Assembly (NCBI GenBank): GCA_014116815.1
Contig: JACGYV010000021.1
Location: 1-22,072, forward strand
Direction of reading: 5' to 3'
From: Holosporaceae bacterium 'Namur'
GTDB lineage: Bacteria > Pseudomonadota > Alphaproteobacteria > Rickettsiales > Midichloriaceae
Length of the DNA: 22,072 nucleotides
Every line of letters begins with the position of its first letter. The first letter of the stretch is position 1. The position numbers and the translations under genes were made by a program. This document shows positions 1 to 8,808 of the stretch, one piece after another. Below the pieces are notes generated by a model. The model saw only the letters and a program-made list of their open reading frames with translations, was not told where the DNA came from and made no database searches.

Positions 1-2
1 GA

Positions 3-152
3 GGTAGGTTAGGCGGAAGGCCTAAGAAGCTAAGTGAGCCGGAGTTACTGATGATGAGAAGGTTATATGCAGATAAGAGTAATAGTATAGCAGAGATATG
101 CAAGATGTTTAAGATTAGTAGGTCTCTGCTTTTTAAGTCGGTTAATTTTTGA
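3..152 (+). CDS. Serine recombinase (resolvase/invertase), C-terminal end only
   Basis: The frame is open from the window edge and ends at TGA 150-152, giving about 49 residues. It begins GRLGGRPKKLSEPELLMMRR and continues with SIAEICKMFKISRSLLFK. The GGRPK linker followed by a helix-turn-helix with the IxEIC...ISRSxLF pattern is the DNA-binding C-terminus of the resolvase/invertase family. The catalytic N-terminal domain with the active serine would lie upstream, outside the window, so intactness cannot be judged. Codons here often end in G or C (AAG, AGG, CTG), unlike the very AT-rich genes further right, which fits a transferred element. The last residues (SVNF) differ from typical family endings, so the 3' end may be altered. 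The family call is firm; membership of a particular element is not. Confidence 0.8.
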   Translation, partial: GRLGGRPKKLSEPELLMMRRLYADKSNSIAEICKMFKISRSLLFKSVNF

Positions 153-529
153 TAAATAATTAGTGACAATGTTATCAGGAACAAAAATTAAAGAATAGCT
201 ATAAACGAAGCTATAGCTTGCTTCCTTACAATATACCCAGTTTTAAATTTAAATTGTATGCTGTCCGCCAAGTTATCATAGTTTATTACTATTTTTTAAT
301 CATTAAGCAAACCTTTTATAATGCTACAGTTCCTTATAAATTTTCTAAATTTAAATCCTACAGTATCGTATTTATTTTTTAGCACTTTAAAGAAATTAAG
401 AGTATAAAAAAGGCTTATAAAATTAAACATATAGAAAAATAGGAAAAAAAGTTTATAATTGAAAGAATATGCGCTTTATAAAAATTATTTAGAATACCTA
501 TAATGTAATAGCCGGAGGTTATAGTAAAC
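153..529. other. Non-coding spacer upstream of the HEPN-like gene
   Basis: This is about 377 bases of AT-rich sequence with no convincing open frame. A short inverted repeat (AGCTATA / TATAGCT, about 195-217) is the only structure seen; it has no T-tract and is too weak to call a terminator. Several TATAAT-like hexamers occur, but none has a well-spaced -35 partner. Confidence 0.4.
514..518 (+). promoter_or_regulatory. Strong Shine-Dalgarno GGAGG for the ATG at 530
   Basis: GGAGG lies 11 bases before the ATG at 530. It fixes the real start of the HEPN-like gene at 530 rather than at the GTG at 854, which has no well-placed ribosome binding site. It is also the main reason to read the TAA at 689 as a nonsense mutation inside one gene. 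Confidence 0.6.
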
Positions 530-1780
530 ATGAAACACTCAAATCCGAAGTCCTTATCGATAAAAAAGATAGGACAAGAACTATCAAAGCTCATAACTTC
601 AGATGATTTTGATAATAATTCCATGAATTTTAATGCCGCTATGTATTATTTTATAAGAATTTTAGAAACTAGAATAGTTGGGGTTAAATAACACCCACAA
701 AATACTATCTATCCAAATCTAAATAAACTAAGAAATGGATTAGTACATAGTTATTATGATATTAATAGTGAAGAAATTAAAGTTTTTATTTTAAATGAAA
801 TACATAATTTAATACAGGGTAAGCCATTAAAGCAGGATATCAATAATTACGATGTGTATAAAAGATGTTTAAACTATTTATCACATTCTTCACAAGTTTC
901 TCCTCAAAATTATGCCCGTACTCAAAGAGCTATAAATACTGCTTCTTTAAATGGAATTCTACCAACTCCTGAATTTACAAATGATTTATATTATAATGAT
1001 ATATTGCAGTTACAAGAGCTAGCTAAACCCTTTAGTCCATTGGATCTAAGCAATAATATCAAAAAATCAGCTATATTATATATATTAGCTTGCTTTGGGG
1101 AAGCATGTATGCAATTAACCGTACAAAACCCTAAGGAATTTCATAACTCATTACAAGTAGCTAAAATGTGGAGAAATGATATCTTCCATGATATAGGTCA
1201 GTACAAGCAAGGAGACTTAACATTTCGGCAAGAAATTAGTAATGAAAAAATTGAAAGTATGTATAATCAAATTTTAAATTATGACCCAATCAAAAAAGAA
1301 ATTATTTTTACTGTTACTAAGGGAAAAGAATATTCCGCTGAAGAACAAGCCGAGCTATATGCGTTAATCCTAAAAGAAAAAGAAATAGCTCAAAATGATA
1401 AACCAGTAAAAATAGAAGAAGAGCCCAAAACAGTTTCACAAATGGAAAGTTCCTCTATTTCTTTAGATCAACGTTCTTTCCCAGCGCTATTATCTTCAGA
1501 GCAATTAAACTCTTCATCTTTTGAGCAAAGTATTGCGCCAACAAGAGTTAATAAAAGGAATTTAGGAACCTTATTAGATGTAGTTCCAAGTAAAGGAACC
1601 ACCTCACTAACAACAACTCAAACATCTACGAGTACTACTTCAAATGAAGATAAACCAAATGATCCTTCTAAGGTAGCATTTAAATTAAAAGATAAAAGAC
1701 CTAGAATCAATGTTCAACAAACTTCATGGGGGAAGAAGGAAGCTGAAAAGAAGCCAAGTGATACTGAAAAAGGTATATAA
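530..1780 (+). pseudogene. Tandem-HEPN-like protein gene with an in-frame stop
   Basis: One frame runs from ATG 530 (good SD) to the stop at 1778-1780 and is broken only by TAA at 689-691, after 53 codons. The only later start in frame is GTG 854, giving 308 residues. Just after the stop the frame reads NKLRNGLVHSYYDI, and later AKMWRNDIFHDIG. Both match the RNxxxH motif of HEPN ribonucleases such as HepT (DUF86-like), each preceded by a predicted helical stretch. I infer two HEPN-like domains, the first cut by the stop. The last about 120 residues are Ser/Thr/Gln-rich and end in basic clusters (KDKRPRIN, GKKEAEKK). The MNT-like gene follows 185 bases downstream, as a HepT/MntA pair would be arranged. 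Alternatives are a live shortened protein from GTG 854, or stop readthrough. HEPN assignment rests on motif and context only. Confidence 0.55.
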
Positions 1781-1965
1781 TTACTATTACAGCTAACAAC
1801 TAAAATTAAGAATTATAAGCAAGGTAAATTAATTAGAAATACTGATATAATATTTGAAATAAGTGATATAATAACATAAATAAATTATTCAAATCATTTC
1901 TGTTTATAATTAAGTAAAATTATATATAATATAAAGTAATATTTAACCAAATTAAGGAAAATAAA

Positions 1966-2562
1966 ATGCTAGATTTGGAAACTATACTAGAACACAAGGA
2001 TATTATAGCTACAATTGCTAAAAAACATGGGTTTGAGAAGGTCTATATTGCTGTAGATGAGCCGCAAAAAGATTACCCGTTAAAATTAATATTAGAATCA
2101 TATTCTAATATTCAAGGCAATGTAAAGCCTTTCATAGAAGAAGCAAAGCAGTATTATAAAGATTTGGATATTGGAACTAAAGTAATAACTAAAAATGTTT
2201 TGGAATACATGATTCAGAACGAAGAAAGCCATATACATCAAGACTATCTCTTAGATTCTGCAATTCAACTTACATCTCTCACAAATGAACCATTAATTGC
2301 ACAATTTAATAAACAAGTTCAAAAAACCAAGCAATTTATAGAAGATGATTTTAGCAATAAAGAAAATATATTTAGTCATGATAATAAAAAAAGGTTATGG
2401 GTAGATACAACAAATAAAAATAAAAAAGATAAAAATATTCAGCCGGAAAAAAGAGCTAAAATTGATGAAGAGGTTGAGCGTCTAAGAAAAAATTATAGTA
2501 ATGAAGAATTAGAGCTTATTGTTGCTAAAGTTCGGGAAGTCAATCATCAAATAACAGTATGA
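1966..2562 (+). CDS. Putative degenerate MNT-like protein, partner of the HEPN-like gene
   Basis: A 198-residue protein with an AAGGA Shine-Dalgarno about 7 bases before the ATG. The N-terminus (ILEHKDIIATIAKKHGFEKVYIA) resembles the first helix and strand of minimal nucleotidyltransferases (ILxxHRxxIxxIAxKYGVxxVRVFGS). Residues about 70-90 (DIGTKVITKNVLEYMIQ) resemble their GRKVDLVTxxAL segment. The catalytic GS-x(8-11)-DxD signature is missing: the expected position reads AVDEPQKDYPLK. If homologous, it has lost AMP-transfer activity and could act only by binding. Residues about 125-170 are Lys/Asn-rich, with basic clusters (NKKRLW, EKRAKID), and the end is predicted coiled coil. In HepT/MntA systems the MNT protein AMPylates and neutralises the HEPN toxin; whether that applies here is inference. 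It could be an unrelated small helical protein. Confidence 0.4.
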   Translation: MLDLETILEHKDIIATIAKKHGFEKVYIAVDEPQKDYPLKLILESYSNIQGNVKPFIEEAKQYYKDLDIGTKVITKNVLEYMIQNEESHIHQDYLLDSAIQLTSLTNEPLIAQFNKQVQKTKQFIEDDFSNKENIFSHDNKKRLWVDTTNKNKKDKNIQPEKRAKIDEEVERLRKNYSNEELELIVAKVREVNHQITV

Positions 2563-2745
2563 TTTTCTTTTAGGGCTCATCCTGCACGTGATTAATACCT
2601 TTGTTGCTTAAATTGTAACCAATAATAGTTTTCGTTTAGAGATCCGACCTTTATCCCCCCTTGCTTTTTCTGATTATATGTTGAATGCTAACAATGGCAA
2701 GGCTCTAGGACATATCTCTAAGTTGCATCCAAATGATTTATTAAG

Positions 2746-2937
2746 ATGTATAAAGGGTTAGTAATTAATGAGAAAGAAATTATTATTAAAGCATTAGAGA
2801 TGTATATAACCACTAAACTACATATAGTAGATTCTTTACTTGCAGCTAAGTCAATAGTAAGTTACTTAAATATCATGAAATTTGATAATGAGCTTAAAGA
2901 GTTTATAAATAATAAATATGAACCAGATACTAGATAA
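2746..2937 (+). pseudogene. PIN-domain (VapC-like) toxin, C-terminal fragment
   Basis: The 63-residue frame contains ALEMYITTKLHIVDSLLAA followed by IMKFDNELKEF. This matches the C-terminal half of PIN ribonucleases, where a helix with ALxxYxxxxxDFvDallaA leads to a strand ending in tFDkdf. The Asp of IVDSL and the Asp of KFDNE are kept. The N-terminal half, with the first catalytic Asp and the Glu, is absent, and the frame is closed by TGA at 2734-2736. Whole PIN toxins are usually about 130-140 residues, so this is roughly half a gene. No antitoxin gene is visible upstream. Start chosen at ATG 2746 only because it is first in frame; translation is doubtful. Confidence 0.5.
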
Positions 2938-2995
2938 TAAAGCTACTCAATTAATAAGTATAGTAAGCAATCATGAAATTTTACTTGAGTATTAG

Positions 2996-3606
2996 GCGAA
3001 TCTTTATTTCCAAATTTATGTGCTAGGTAGCCCAACTGCAACCATAGAAGCTAAGAAAAGAGACTTAAATTTATTTATAAATTTTTTTCAAGTTTCATTA
3101 GGTTCTGAGATAATAGATTTATGGACGCCTTCAATTACAAAAGCTTTCCAAGGATATTTGTTATATGAAGCAAAGAATAGTTTAAATAAACCATAAAAGC
3201 AACTTCAGTAAGCAGGATTATGGCTACACTAAAACACTTTGCCAGGTGGGTACATAAAGAGAAGCCGTTTGTTACTGGTTATCCCTTTCAAGGAGTTAGA
3301 ATTATTGAAATAGAAGAACCCAGGTGGAATGGGTTAAGTGATAAGCAGATACTTAGGCTTAAATCTGCCTGTGAACATAGGATAGCAACCTGTAAGCAAA
3401 AGAATCAGAATCTTCTACTTGAAGTAACCGTATTTTATATATTACTTACAACCGGACTTAGAGAATCAGAGTTAGCTTTACTTAACTATGGTCAGTACCA
3501 CCACAGAGGCTTCCATGAGGTAAAAAGGTCAAAGAGTAAGAAGATATCGACTAAAGTACCTTTGCCTAATGAAGCAAGAGATCATCTGGGACAATCAAGA
3601 TGCTGA
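2996..3606 (+). pseudogene. Tyrosine recombinase/phage integrase, frameshifted and truncated
   Basis: Two consecutive frames make up one protein. Frame one (2996-3193) reads GSPTATIEAKKRDLNLFINFF then LWTPSITKAFQGYLLYEAKN, ending at TAA 3194. Frame two (from 3196) continues with ATSVSRIMATLKHFARWVHK, so a 1-base deletion or 2-base insertion lies near 3194-3198. Together they form the SAM-like core-binding domain. The start of the catalytic domain follows: LLTTGLRESELALL carries the first catalytic Arg, and KRSKSKKISTKVPLP fits the beta-hairpin carrying the catalytic Lys. Sequence leaves the family at about 3577 (RDHLGQSRC, stop), so HxxR and the nucleophilic Tyr are lost. An ATG at 3220 could start 128 residues, but that product would be inactive. 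No attachment site was recognised. Confidence 0.75.
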
Positions 3607-3827
3607 AACTCTCCTTGGTTGCCATATGCTTAATAAAATGACTAACCTTGGTATGCCTCAATCAGTAAAAATCACTTAAATAGTTCAAGTGAAGGTAAGT
3701 TCTCGCTTGATCATTATTTGAGCAACAAGGCCGGACAATGGGAGTAACATGCAAAAAGTCTACTTAACTTTGTAACAATACAAGGGGGCAGATCACTGTG
3801 ATGACATTTAAAATTTTAGTTCTGCAG

Positions 3828-6800
3828 CTATTTTTCTAATCCTTCCTGTATCTTACCTACTGTTCTTGCTAACACTTCTTGATATATTTTGGCTTGAAAC
3901 TTAAACCCTAGTTCTTCATAGGACCTAATTAAAAGGTTTAATGGTATTTCAGCTTCTTGTTGTTTAAGATCCATGACCTTAGTAGCAAAAATTTTTAATT
4001 CCTCTTTTGCTTTTTCTATTTCTCTGTGATCTTTATAAACTTTTATTAATAAATAATAAGCTAAAATATAAGGTTTATTTATTGTAATATTTTCCTTTTC
4101 TCCTAATATTCCTTGTAGTACCTCAACTAGACTTACTTTTTCAATTTGGCTATATAATAACCCAGAATTATCATTATCTAATTCAATTGCATGCTTTAAT
4201 AGTTCTTTTATTTTCTCATATCCTTCTTGATTAACAATATTATGATGTTTTATTAAAAACATTGCATATTCTGTATAAAAACTAGAGCTCTTTAATTCTA
4301 AGCTGTCAATTGAGTCTGCTAACTCAAACATTTTTTGAGCCTTATTTAAGTACGACTCTTTTATACTAATTTCTTTGTCATTTGATGCCTGGATATGATA
4401 TAAACATGCTAAATTGTGTTTATTTACTCTACTCAAAGGAAAAGTTTTTTCTACCTCTTCTAACATGATTATAGCACTATTAATATTTGATCTTGCTAAT
4501 ATTACACCAGCAAAGCTTATACATTGTAGATTAGAATAATATATAGTTGAGTCCTCTATATACATATTTTGTAAAAAATTTATAGATTCATTTATATGTT
4601 TAACTGCTTTCTCAGAATTATCCTGGTATGAATATATATTTGCTAAATTAATTAAACAGTGTAAATAAAGAGGGTCATCATAATTATCTTCTTTACAAGC
4701 TTTTTCGAAAGCTGTAATAGCTTTAAAGAAGTATTCTCTTGCTATCTCTTTGTTTTTATTGTTAAAATTTAGTTCTGCATAATTATAATATATCATTCCT
4801 AATGAACTATATATATAAGGATGCTCTCCATATTTATTTAGTATTTTTTCGTATTCAGTTATTGCTAAGTTCAACTTGTTATTACCAAAATATGCCCCTG
4901 CTAATTTCAAGGAGATCGTGTAGCTAACTTCTTCATTATCTTTATATATAATAAGTGCCTTTTGAAAACAATCAATTGCGTCTTCATGTCTTCCTCTTAA
5001 ACTATGTATATCTCCTAAAACCTCTAAAGATTGCCCTCTACAAGTATGTAATGGAATATTTTCTGTAACTCTCAAGACTTTTTTAATCATTAATATTGCG
5101 TTATCATGCTGCCCTGCTTTATAATATGTTGCGACTAAATTGCTGCAGGAGCCAACATACAGATAATGCTCAACTCCTAATTTATTAATAATAACTTTTA
5201 AGGCTATATTATGATATTCAATAGCTTTATCAAAATCGCCACTGTCGCAATAAACGTTACCTATGTTATCATAGAAAGGTGCTAGATCAGGATGAGTTTT
5301 TCCTAATGATTTTTTTATAATATTTATTCCTTCCTGTAGAGAGGCAATTGAAGCTTCATACTCTTTATTTGCACGGTGAATAGTAGCGATCCCTCTTATC
5401 GAATTTGCATAACTAGGATGATTTACTATACCATTTTGTTCATTAATTTTTTTAGCTTTTAAATATTTTTCCTCTGCATGTATAAAATCATTACCCAAGC
5501 ACAGAGCATTACCTAAATTATTATAAGCTGAAGCAAGTTCTGCATAATTTTCATGCTGCTTGCCTTCTAAGCTACCTATTGCCTGTTGGTAATAATTTTT
5601 AGCTTCTTGCCAGTTTCCTTGACTAAAGTATAAGTTCCCATAACTAATCATTAACAAATTATATTTAGGATGTGCAGTACTAAGTATACATTTAGATGTA
5701 TCATAATATTTCATAGCCTGCCTATTATAACCTTGCTCTAAAGATATATCCCCTAAGTTTATAAGTGAAAGAGCATATGTTTGGCATTCTTCTCCGTAAA
5801 CCATTCTAGTGATATTTAAGCTTTCTTTATAACATGCAATTCCCTTTTCAAATTCACCTATTCTTCTGTAACTACCTCCCAAGTTGCTTAAAAGAATTTC
5901 ATAAGTTGAGTGTTGTTTGCTTAAAATTACATTTACAATTTTTAATGCTTTCTGATAATATTCTATTGCATTTTTATAATCTCCTAAGCCATCATAAGCG
6001 TCCCCTAATCCCATATAAATATTTACTTTAAAGCGACTTTGCTCGTTTCTTGGTATATTATCAACTACTTGCTCTGCTTCTTTGAATATCATTTTAGCGT
6101 CTTGAAACATACCCTTGCTAAGACATATACCTCCAAAGTTTAAAAATATATAAGTTAAATTTATGAGTTTTGCTTGTTGAGAGTTTCCCATTATTTTCAG
6201 TGCTTTTTTGGCCTGCTGCATTGCCTCATCATATTTATGGCATGCACGGCAAGTTATAGCTATTTGGCTCATGATTAGTGCACGTTCAGATTTTTTCTCT
6301 GGAGGCAAACTTTCTAAAACTCTATCATAATAACTCCTTGCTTCCTCAAACAATTCTAACCTTAAATTAATGTGACCTAAAGTTTCCCATGCTATTATTT
6401 TAGAATCGATACTTTGTTCCCCTTGCTCGTCTTTATGTCTTTCAAAATAATATTTTGCAGCCTTATAGTTCATAAGCCTAAGATGTACCGAACCCTGAAT
6501 AAAGTTATTAACATTATTGAATGATAGTCCTTTTAGGTTTATGTTTTTTAATAATATTCCACTTTCAAGCTTATGTATTATTTGAGTACTAATGGAAAAA
6601 AATTTATATAATATTTCTGTATCATTTAAGGTAAAGTATTCTTTCAAATCACTTTCTAAATTTTCTTTTTCTTCCGTAATATATGGAGATTTAAATGCAA
6701 AAAGCTTTTCCTTTTGCCCATCTTGTATACAGTATGCTCTTAGTCTTAGCTCTGTTACTATACTTAGACAAATTTTGAGTACTTCAGCTTCGTCTTTACC

Positions 6801-8114
6801 AATATTTCCTGCTTTTTTTAAAAACATCTTTTCAATTAAGTCCCAGTTATCCTTACTACTAATTTGAAAGCAATCTCCTAAAGCAACTATAAATCTATCA
6901 ATAAATCTATATATTTCCTTTTTTACATTAAAAAAATCACCTTCAGCCCCAAGATTCAATAGCTGATAAGGGTTATACCTATTAATATCTTCTATTAAGA
7001 TGGCTAGTGATCTTAATTGACCTAATGTGACTCCATCGCTATTTTTACTTTTCAGTTTTTCTGTAATAGCTTCTTTATATTTGTTTAATAATTCTTTTTC
7101 TCCTGCTATTAAAGTCGCATGCATTAATTCCTGTGGTAATAGTGGGTCAATCTCATACCACTTTTCTTCTTGAAACTCAGCCATCTTTTCAGGAATATGT
7201 ATCAATTCAAATACTTTTTTACCAGAATGGTCTATTTCACCTTCTTTTAAACCACTAGGAGCTGTTGTACCAAATGGTGTTTTACAGGCCCTTGGCATCA
7301 TTCCATCAAACTTAAATCCATTTGGAGTAATGTCATCATAAAACCAATCATCCAGTGGATCCGTACTATATGCAGAATTAAGCTCTTCTATTACCATTGT
7401 AGGTAATACGGTTTCACCTAAATTTATTACTTTTATATGTAATAACCTGGTTAGGTTTCGAAAATATTGCTTATATTCTTCTTTCTCTTGATTGATCAAC
7501 ACTAAAAACTCAATATCTGAATAAGGAGTGATCGTTCCCATTGATAGTGATCCAAGCCCTATAATTGCATATTTACAATCTTCCGGCGGCTTCCCTATGA
7601 TATCTTCACATTCTTTTACTAATTCCCTGATAAATATTTTTATATCTTTAGTGATCGTCTTATTTAAGCTTCTTATCCTTTCTGCTTTTTTTAGCTCTAA
7701 TATCCGCGTATTTCTGTTTTGTTCTTTTCCGATTCTGTATTCTGTCTCTATATTCTCAAGGACATTCCTTACCTTTTTTCTTAAATCTTCTATATATTGC
7801 TTATTATGTAAATTAGATTCATATGAAAGCAATAAAGTAGGTATTTGTTTGCACAATATATCTTCTAAGAATGATTCCTCTATCTTCTGAATAGAATTGA
7901 TTATATCCTCTTGTAAATGCTCATATTGATTATTATTAACTATTACCAGTGCTGTGTTGTATAATGCTGTTGCTTTTGTATATTCTTTTTTCTCTAAATA
8001 TAGGTTTCCTAAGTTCTGCAAGATTTGAACTTGAGCGGTATAATTTTTACTTACTAAAGCTGATTCAAAGCTTTCTTTCACACTTTTGGTTTGAACATCT
8101 TGCTTACAGTACAT
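3828..8114 (-). CDS. Nucleotidyltransferase-TPR giant protein (1428 aa)
   Basis: The start at 8114 is backed by GAGG (8120-8123) five bases upstream. Residues 27-60 form one TPR-like unit. Residues about 180-280 form a polymerase-beta-type nucleotidyltransferase: YAIIGLGSLSMGTITPYSD with G188-S189, D200 and E202, the GS-x(n)-D-x-[DE] signature of GlnD/DUF294-like enzymes. Then follows a block (HIKVINLGETVLP; TPNGFKFDGMMP) nearly identical to the gene at 13038. Residues about 535-1180 are a long TPR array, many of about 42 residues of kinesin-light-chain type (for example KTHPDLAPFYDNIGNVY). The rest is helical. No signal peptide or membrane segment is seen. Catalytic residues are present, so transfer of a nucleotide to a protein or small molecule is plausible, with TPRs choosing the partner. 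Substrate unknown; effector role inferred. Confidence 0.85.
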   Translation of the reverse strand: MYCKQDVQTKSVKESFESALVSKNYTAQVQILQNLGNLYLEKKEYTKATALYNTALVIVNNNQYEHLQEDIINSIQKIEESFLEDILCKQIPTLLLSYESNLHNKQYIEDLRKKVRNVLENIETEYRIGKEQNRNTRILELKKAERIRSLNKTITKDIKIFIRELVKECEDIIGKPPEDCKYAIIGLGSLSMGTITPYSDIEFLVLINQEKEEYKQYFRNLTRLLHIKVINLGETVLPTMVIEELNSAYSTDPLDDWFYDDITPNGFKFDGMMPRACKTPFGTTAPSGLKEGEIDHSGKKVFELIHIPEKMAEFQEEKWYEIDPLLPQELMHATLIAGEKELLNKYKEAITEKLKSKNSDGVTLGQLRSLAILIEDINRYNPYQLLNLGAEGDFFNVKKEIYRFIDRFIVALGDCFQISSKDNWDLIEKMFLKKAGNIGKDEAEVLKICLSIVTELRLRAYCIQDGQKEKLFAFKSPYITEEKENLESDLKEYFTLNDTEILYKFFSISTQIIHKLESGILLKNINLKGLSFNNVNNFIQGSVHLRLMNYKAAKYYFERHKDEQGEQSIDSKIIAWETLGHINLRLELFEEARSYYDRVLESLPPEKKSERALIMSQIAITCRACHKYDEAMQQAKKALKIMGNSQQAKLINLTYIFLNFGGICLSKGMFQDAKMIFKEAEQVVDNIPRNEQSRFKVNIYMGLGDAYDGLGDYKNAIEYYQKALKIVNVILSKQHSTYEILLSNLGGSYRRIGEFEKGIACYKESLNITRMVYGEECQTYALSLINLGDISLEQGYNRQAMKYYDTSKCILSTAHPKYNLLMISYGNLYFSQGNWQEAKNYYQQAIGSLEGKQHENYAELASAYNNLGNALCLGNDFIHAEEKYLKAKKINEQNGIVNHPSYANSIRGIATIHRANKEYEASIASLQEGINIIKKSLGKTHPDLAPFYDNIGNVYCDSGDFDKAIEYHNIALKVIINKLGVEHYLYVGSCSNLVATYYKAGQHDNAILMIKKVLRVTENIPLHTCRGQSLEVLGDIHSLRGRHEDAIDCFQKALIIYKDNEEVSYTISLKLAGAYFGNNKLNLAITEYEKILNKYGEHPYIYSSLGMIYYNYAELNFNNKNKEIAREYFFKAITAFEKACKEDNYDDPLYLHCLINLANIYSYQDNSEKAVKHINESINFLQNMYIEDSTIYYSNLQCISFAGVILARSNINSAIIMLEEVEKTFPLSRVNKHNLACLYHIQASNDKEISIKESYLNKAQKMFELADSIDSLELKSSSFYTEYAMFLIKHHNIVNQEGYEKIKELLKHAIELDNDNSGLLYSQIEKVSLVEVLQGILGEKENITINKPYILAYYLLIKVYKDHREIEKAKEELKIFATKVMDLKQQEAEIPLNLLIRSYEELGFKFQAKIYQEVLARTVGKIQEGLEK

Positions 8115-8808
8115 AAAAACCTCAGATCAATTGTATGTTCTTCTATCATTAAGTTCGCTAATCAATCACGTATAAGTAAACTTTCAAAAAAGTTCTAAGG
8201 TAATCATTTCTAAAATGAGCACAGTAAATATATTTCTTCGCAAACACTTTTTGTGTCCCTTGCAATTAAAAAGAAAGTACATTTTTTCTTATAACTACAG
8301 ATGAATCTAACCACTCTACTTTGCAAGCGGAATAATATTAAATTTAGGGGTATCAGGCTCATCAGTGGCAAAAATTACGGTTTGGCAAATTATTCATTAT
8401 TTGAAATATAGGTATTCCACATTTTATCTGGCTTATACATATACCTATTGATATACCTATTGGTACAGGTTATCGAGTAAGAGAGTTAAAGTAATTTAAC
8501 TCTCTTACTCGATAAAGTAGGCATGTTATTGGAGTAAATATTCTATATATTTCTATAAGTAACATTAAATAAAATGAAATAAGTATACCTTTAATCTAAT
8601 AAGCTTAACTAATATATTCTTGTAAATCAATAGCCTTATAATTATCCCTGGGAGTATAAAAGTTTAGGTTATATAGCTAATACTTGAAAAATATAAGCGT
8701 TTTATCTTAATAATGAATTTAATTGCTAGGTGTTTAGTAAGTAGCCTGTAAGCCCTTAAAAATTAATCGTATGTATAGGGACAAACTAAACTTATATGGA
8801 ATGCTTTA
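8115..8808. other. Divergent intergenic region between two giant genes
   Basis: The spacer is 694 bases, carries no convincing gene, and must contain promoters for both flanking genes. It holds a perfect 21-base inverted repeat (8470-8515). Just left of that is a short tandem repeat of ATACCTATTG (about 8439-8461). A possible -35 TTGAAA at 8684-8689 followed by TAATAA-like bases about 18 bases later could serve the rightward gene, but the match is weak. No leftward promoter was convincing. Confidence 0.4.
8470..8515. repeat. Perfect 21-base inverted repeat with 4-base loop
   Basis: The left arm (8470-8490, core CGAGTAAGAGAGTTAAA) and the right arm (8495-8515, core TTTAACTCTCTTACTCG) are exact reverse complements separated by GTAA. 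It would form a very stable hairpin or cruciform. It lacks a T-tract on either side and lies between divergent genes, where a terminator is not expected. A palindromic repeat element, an operator, or the terminator of a lost gene are all possible. Confidence 0.85.

Noticed and set aside
415..624. A 69-codon minus-strand frame
   Set aside because: It overlaps the HEPN-like gene, which has a strong Shine-Dalgarno and recognisable motifs on the other strand.
2624..2760. Open stretch reading SDYMLNANNGKALGHISK ahead of the PIN fragment
   Set aside because: It has no start codon with a ribosome site, no recognised family, and overlaps the PIN frame at its end; possibly another gene fragment.
3578..3679. 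Open stretch reading DAETLLGCHMLNKMTNLGMP after the integrase fragment
   Set aside because: It looks protein-like and may be a piece of another gene fused by deletion, but I cannot name a family and it has no start signal.
5834..7890. Plus-strand frames of 65-120 codons inside the leftward giant gene
   Set aside because: They are antisense shadows of a gene with clear TPR and nucleotidyltransferase domains; none has a recognisable motif.
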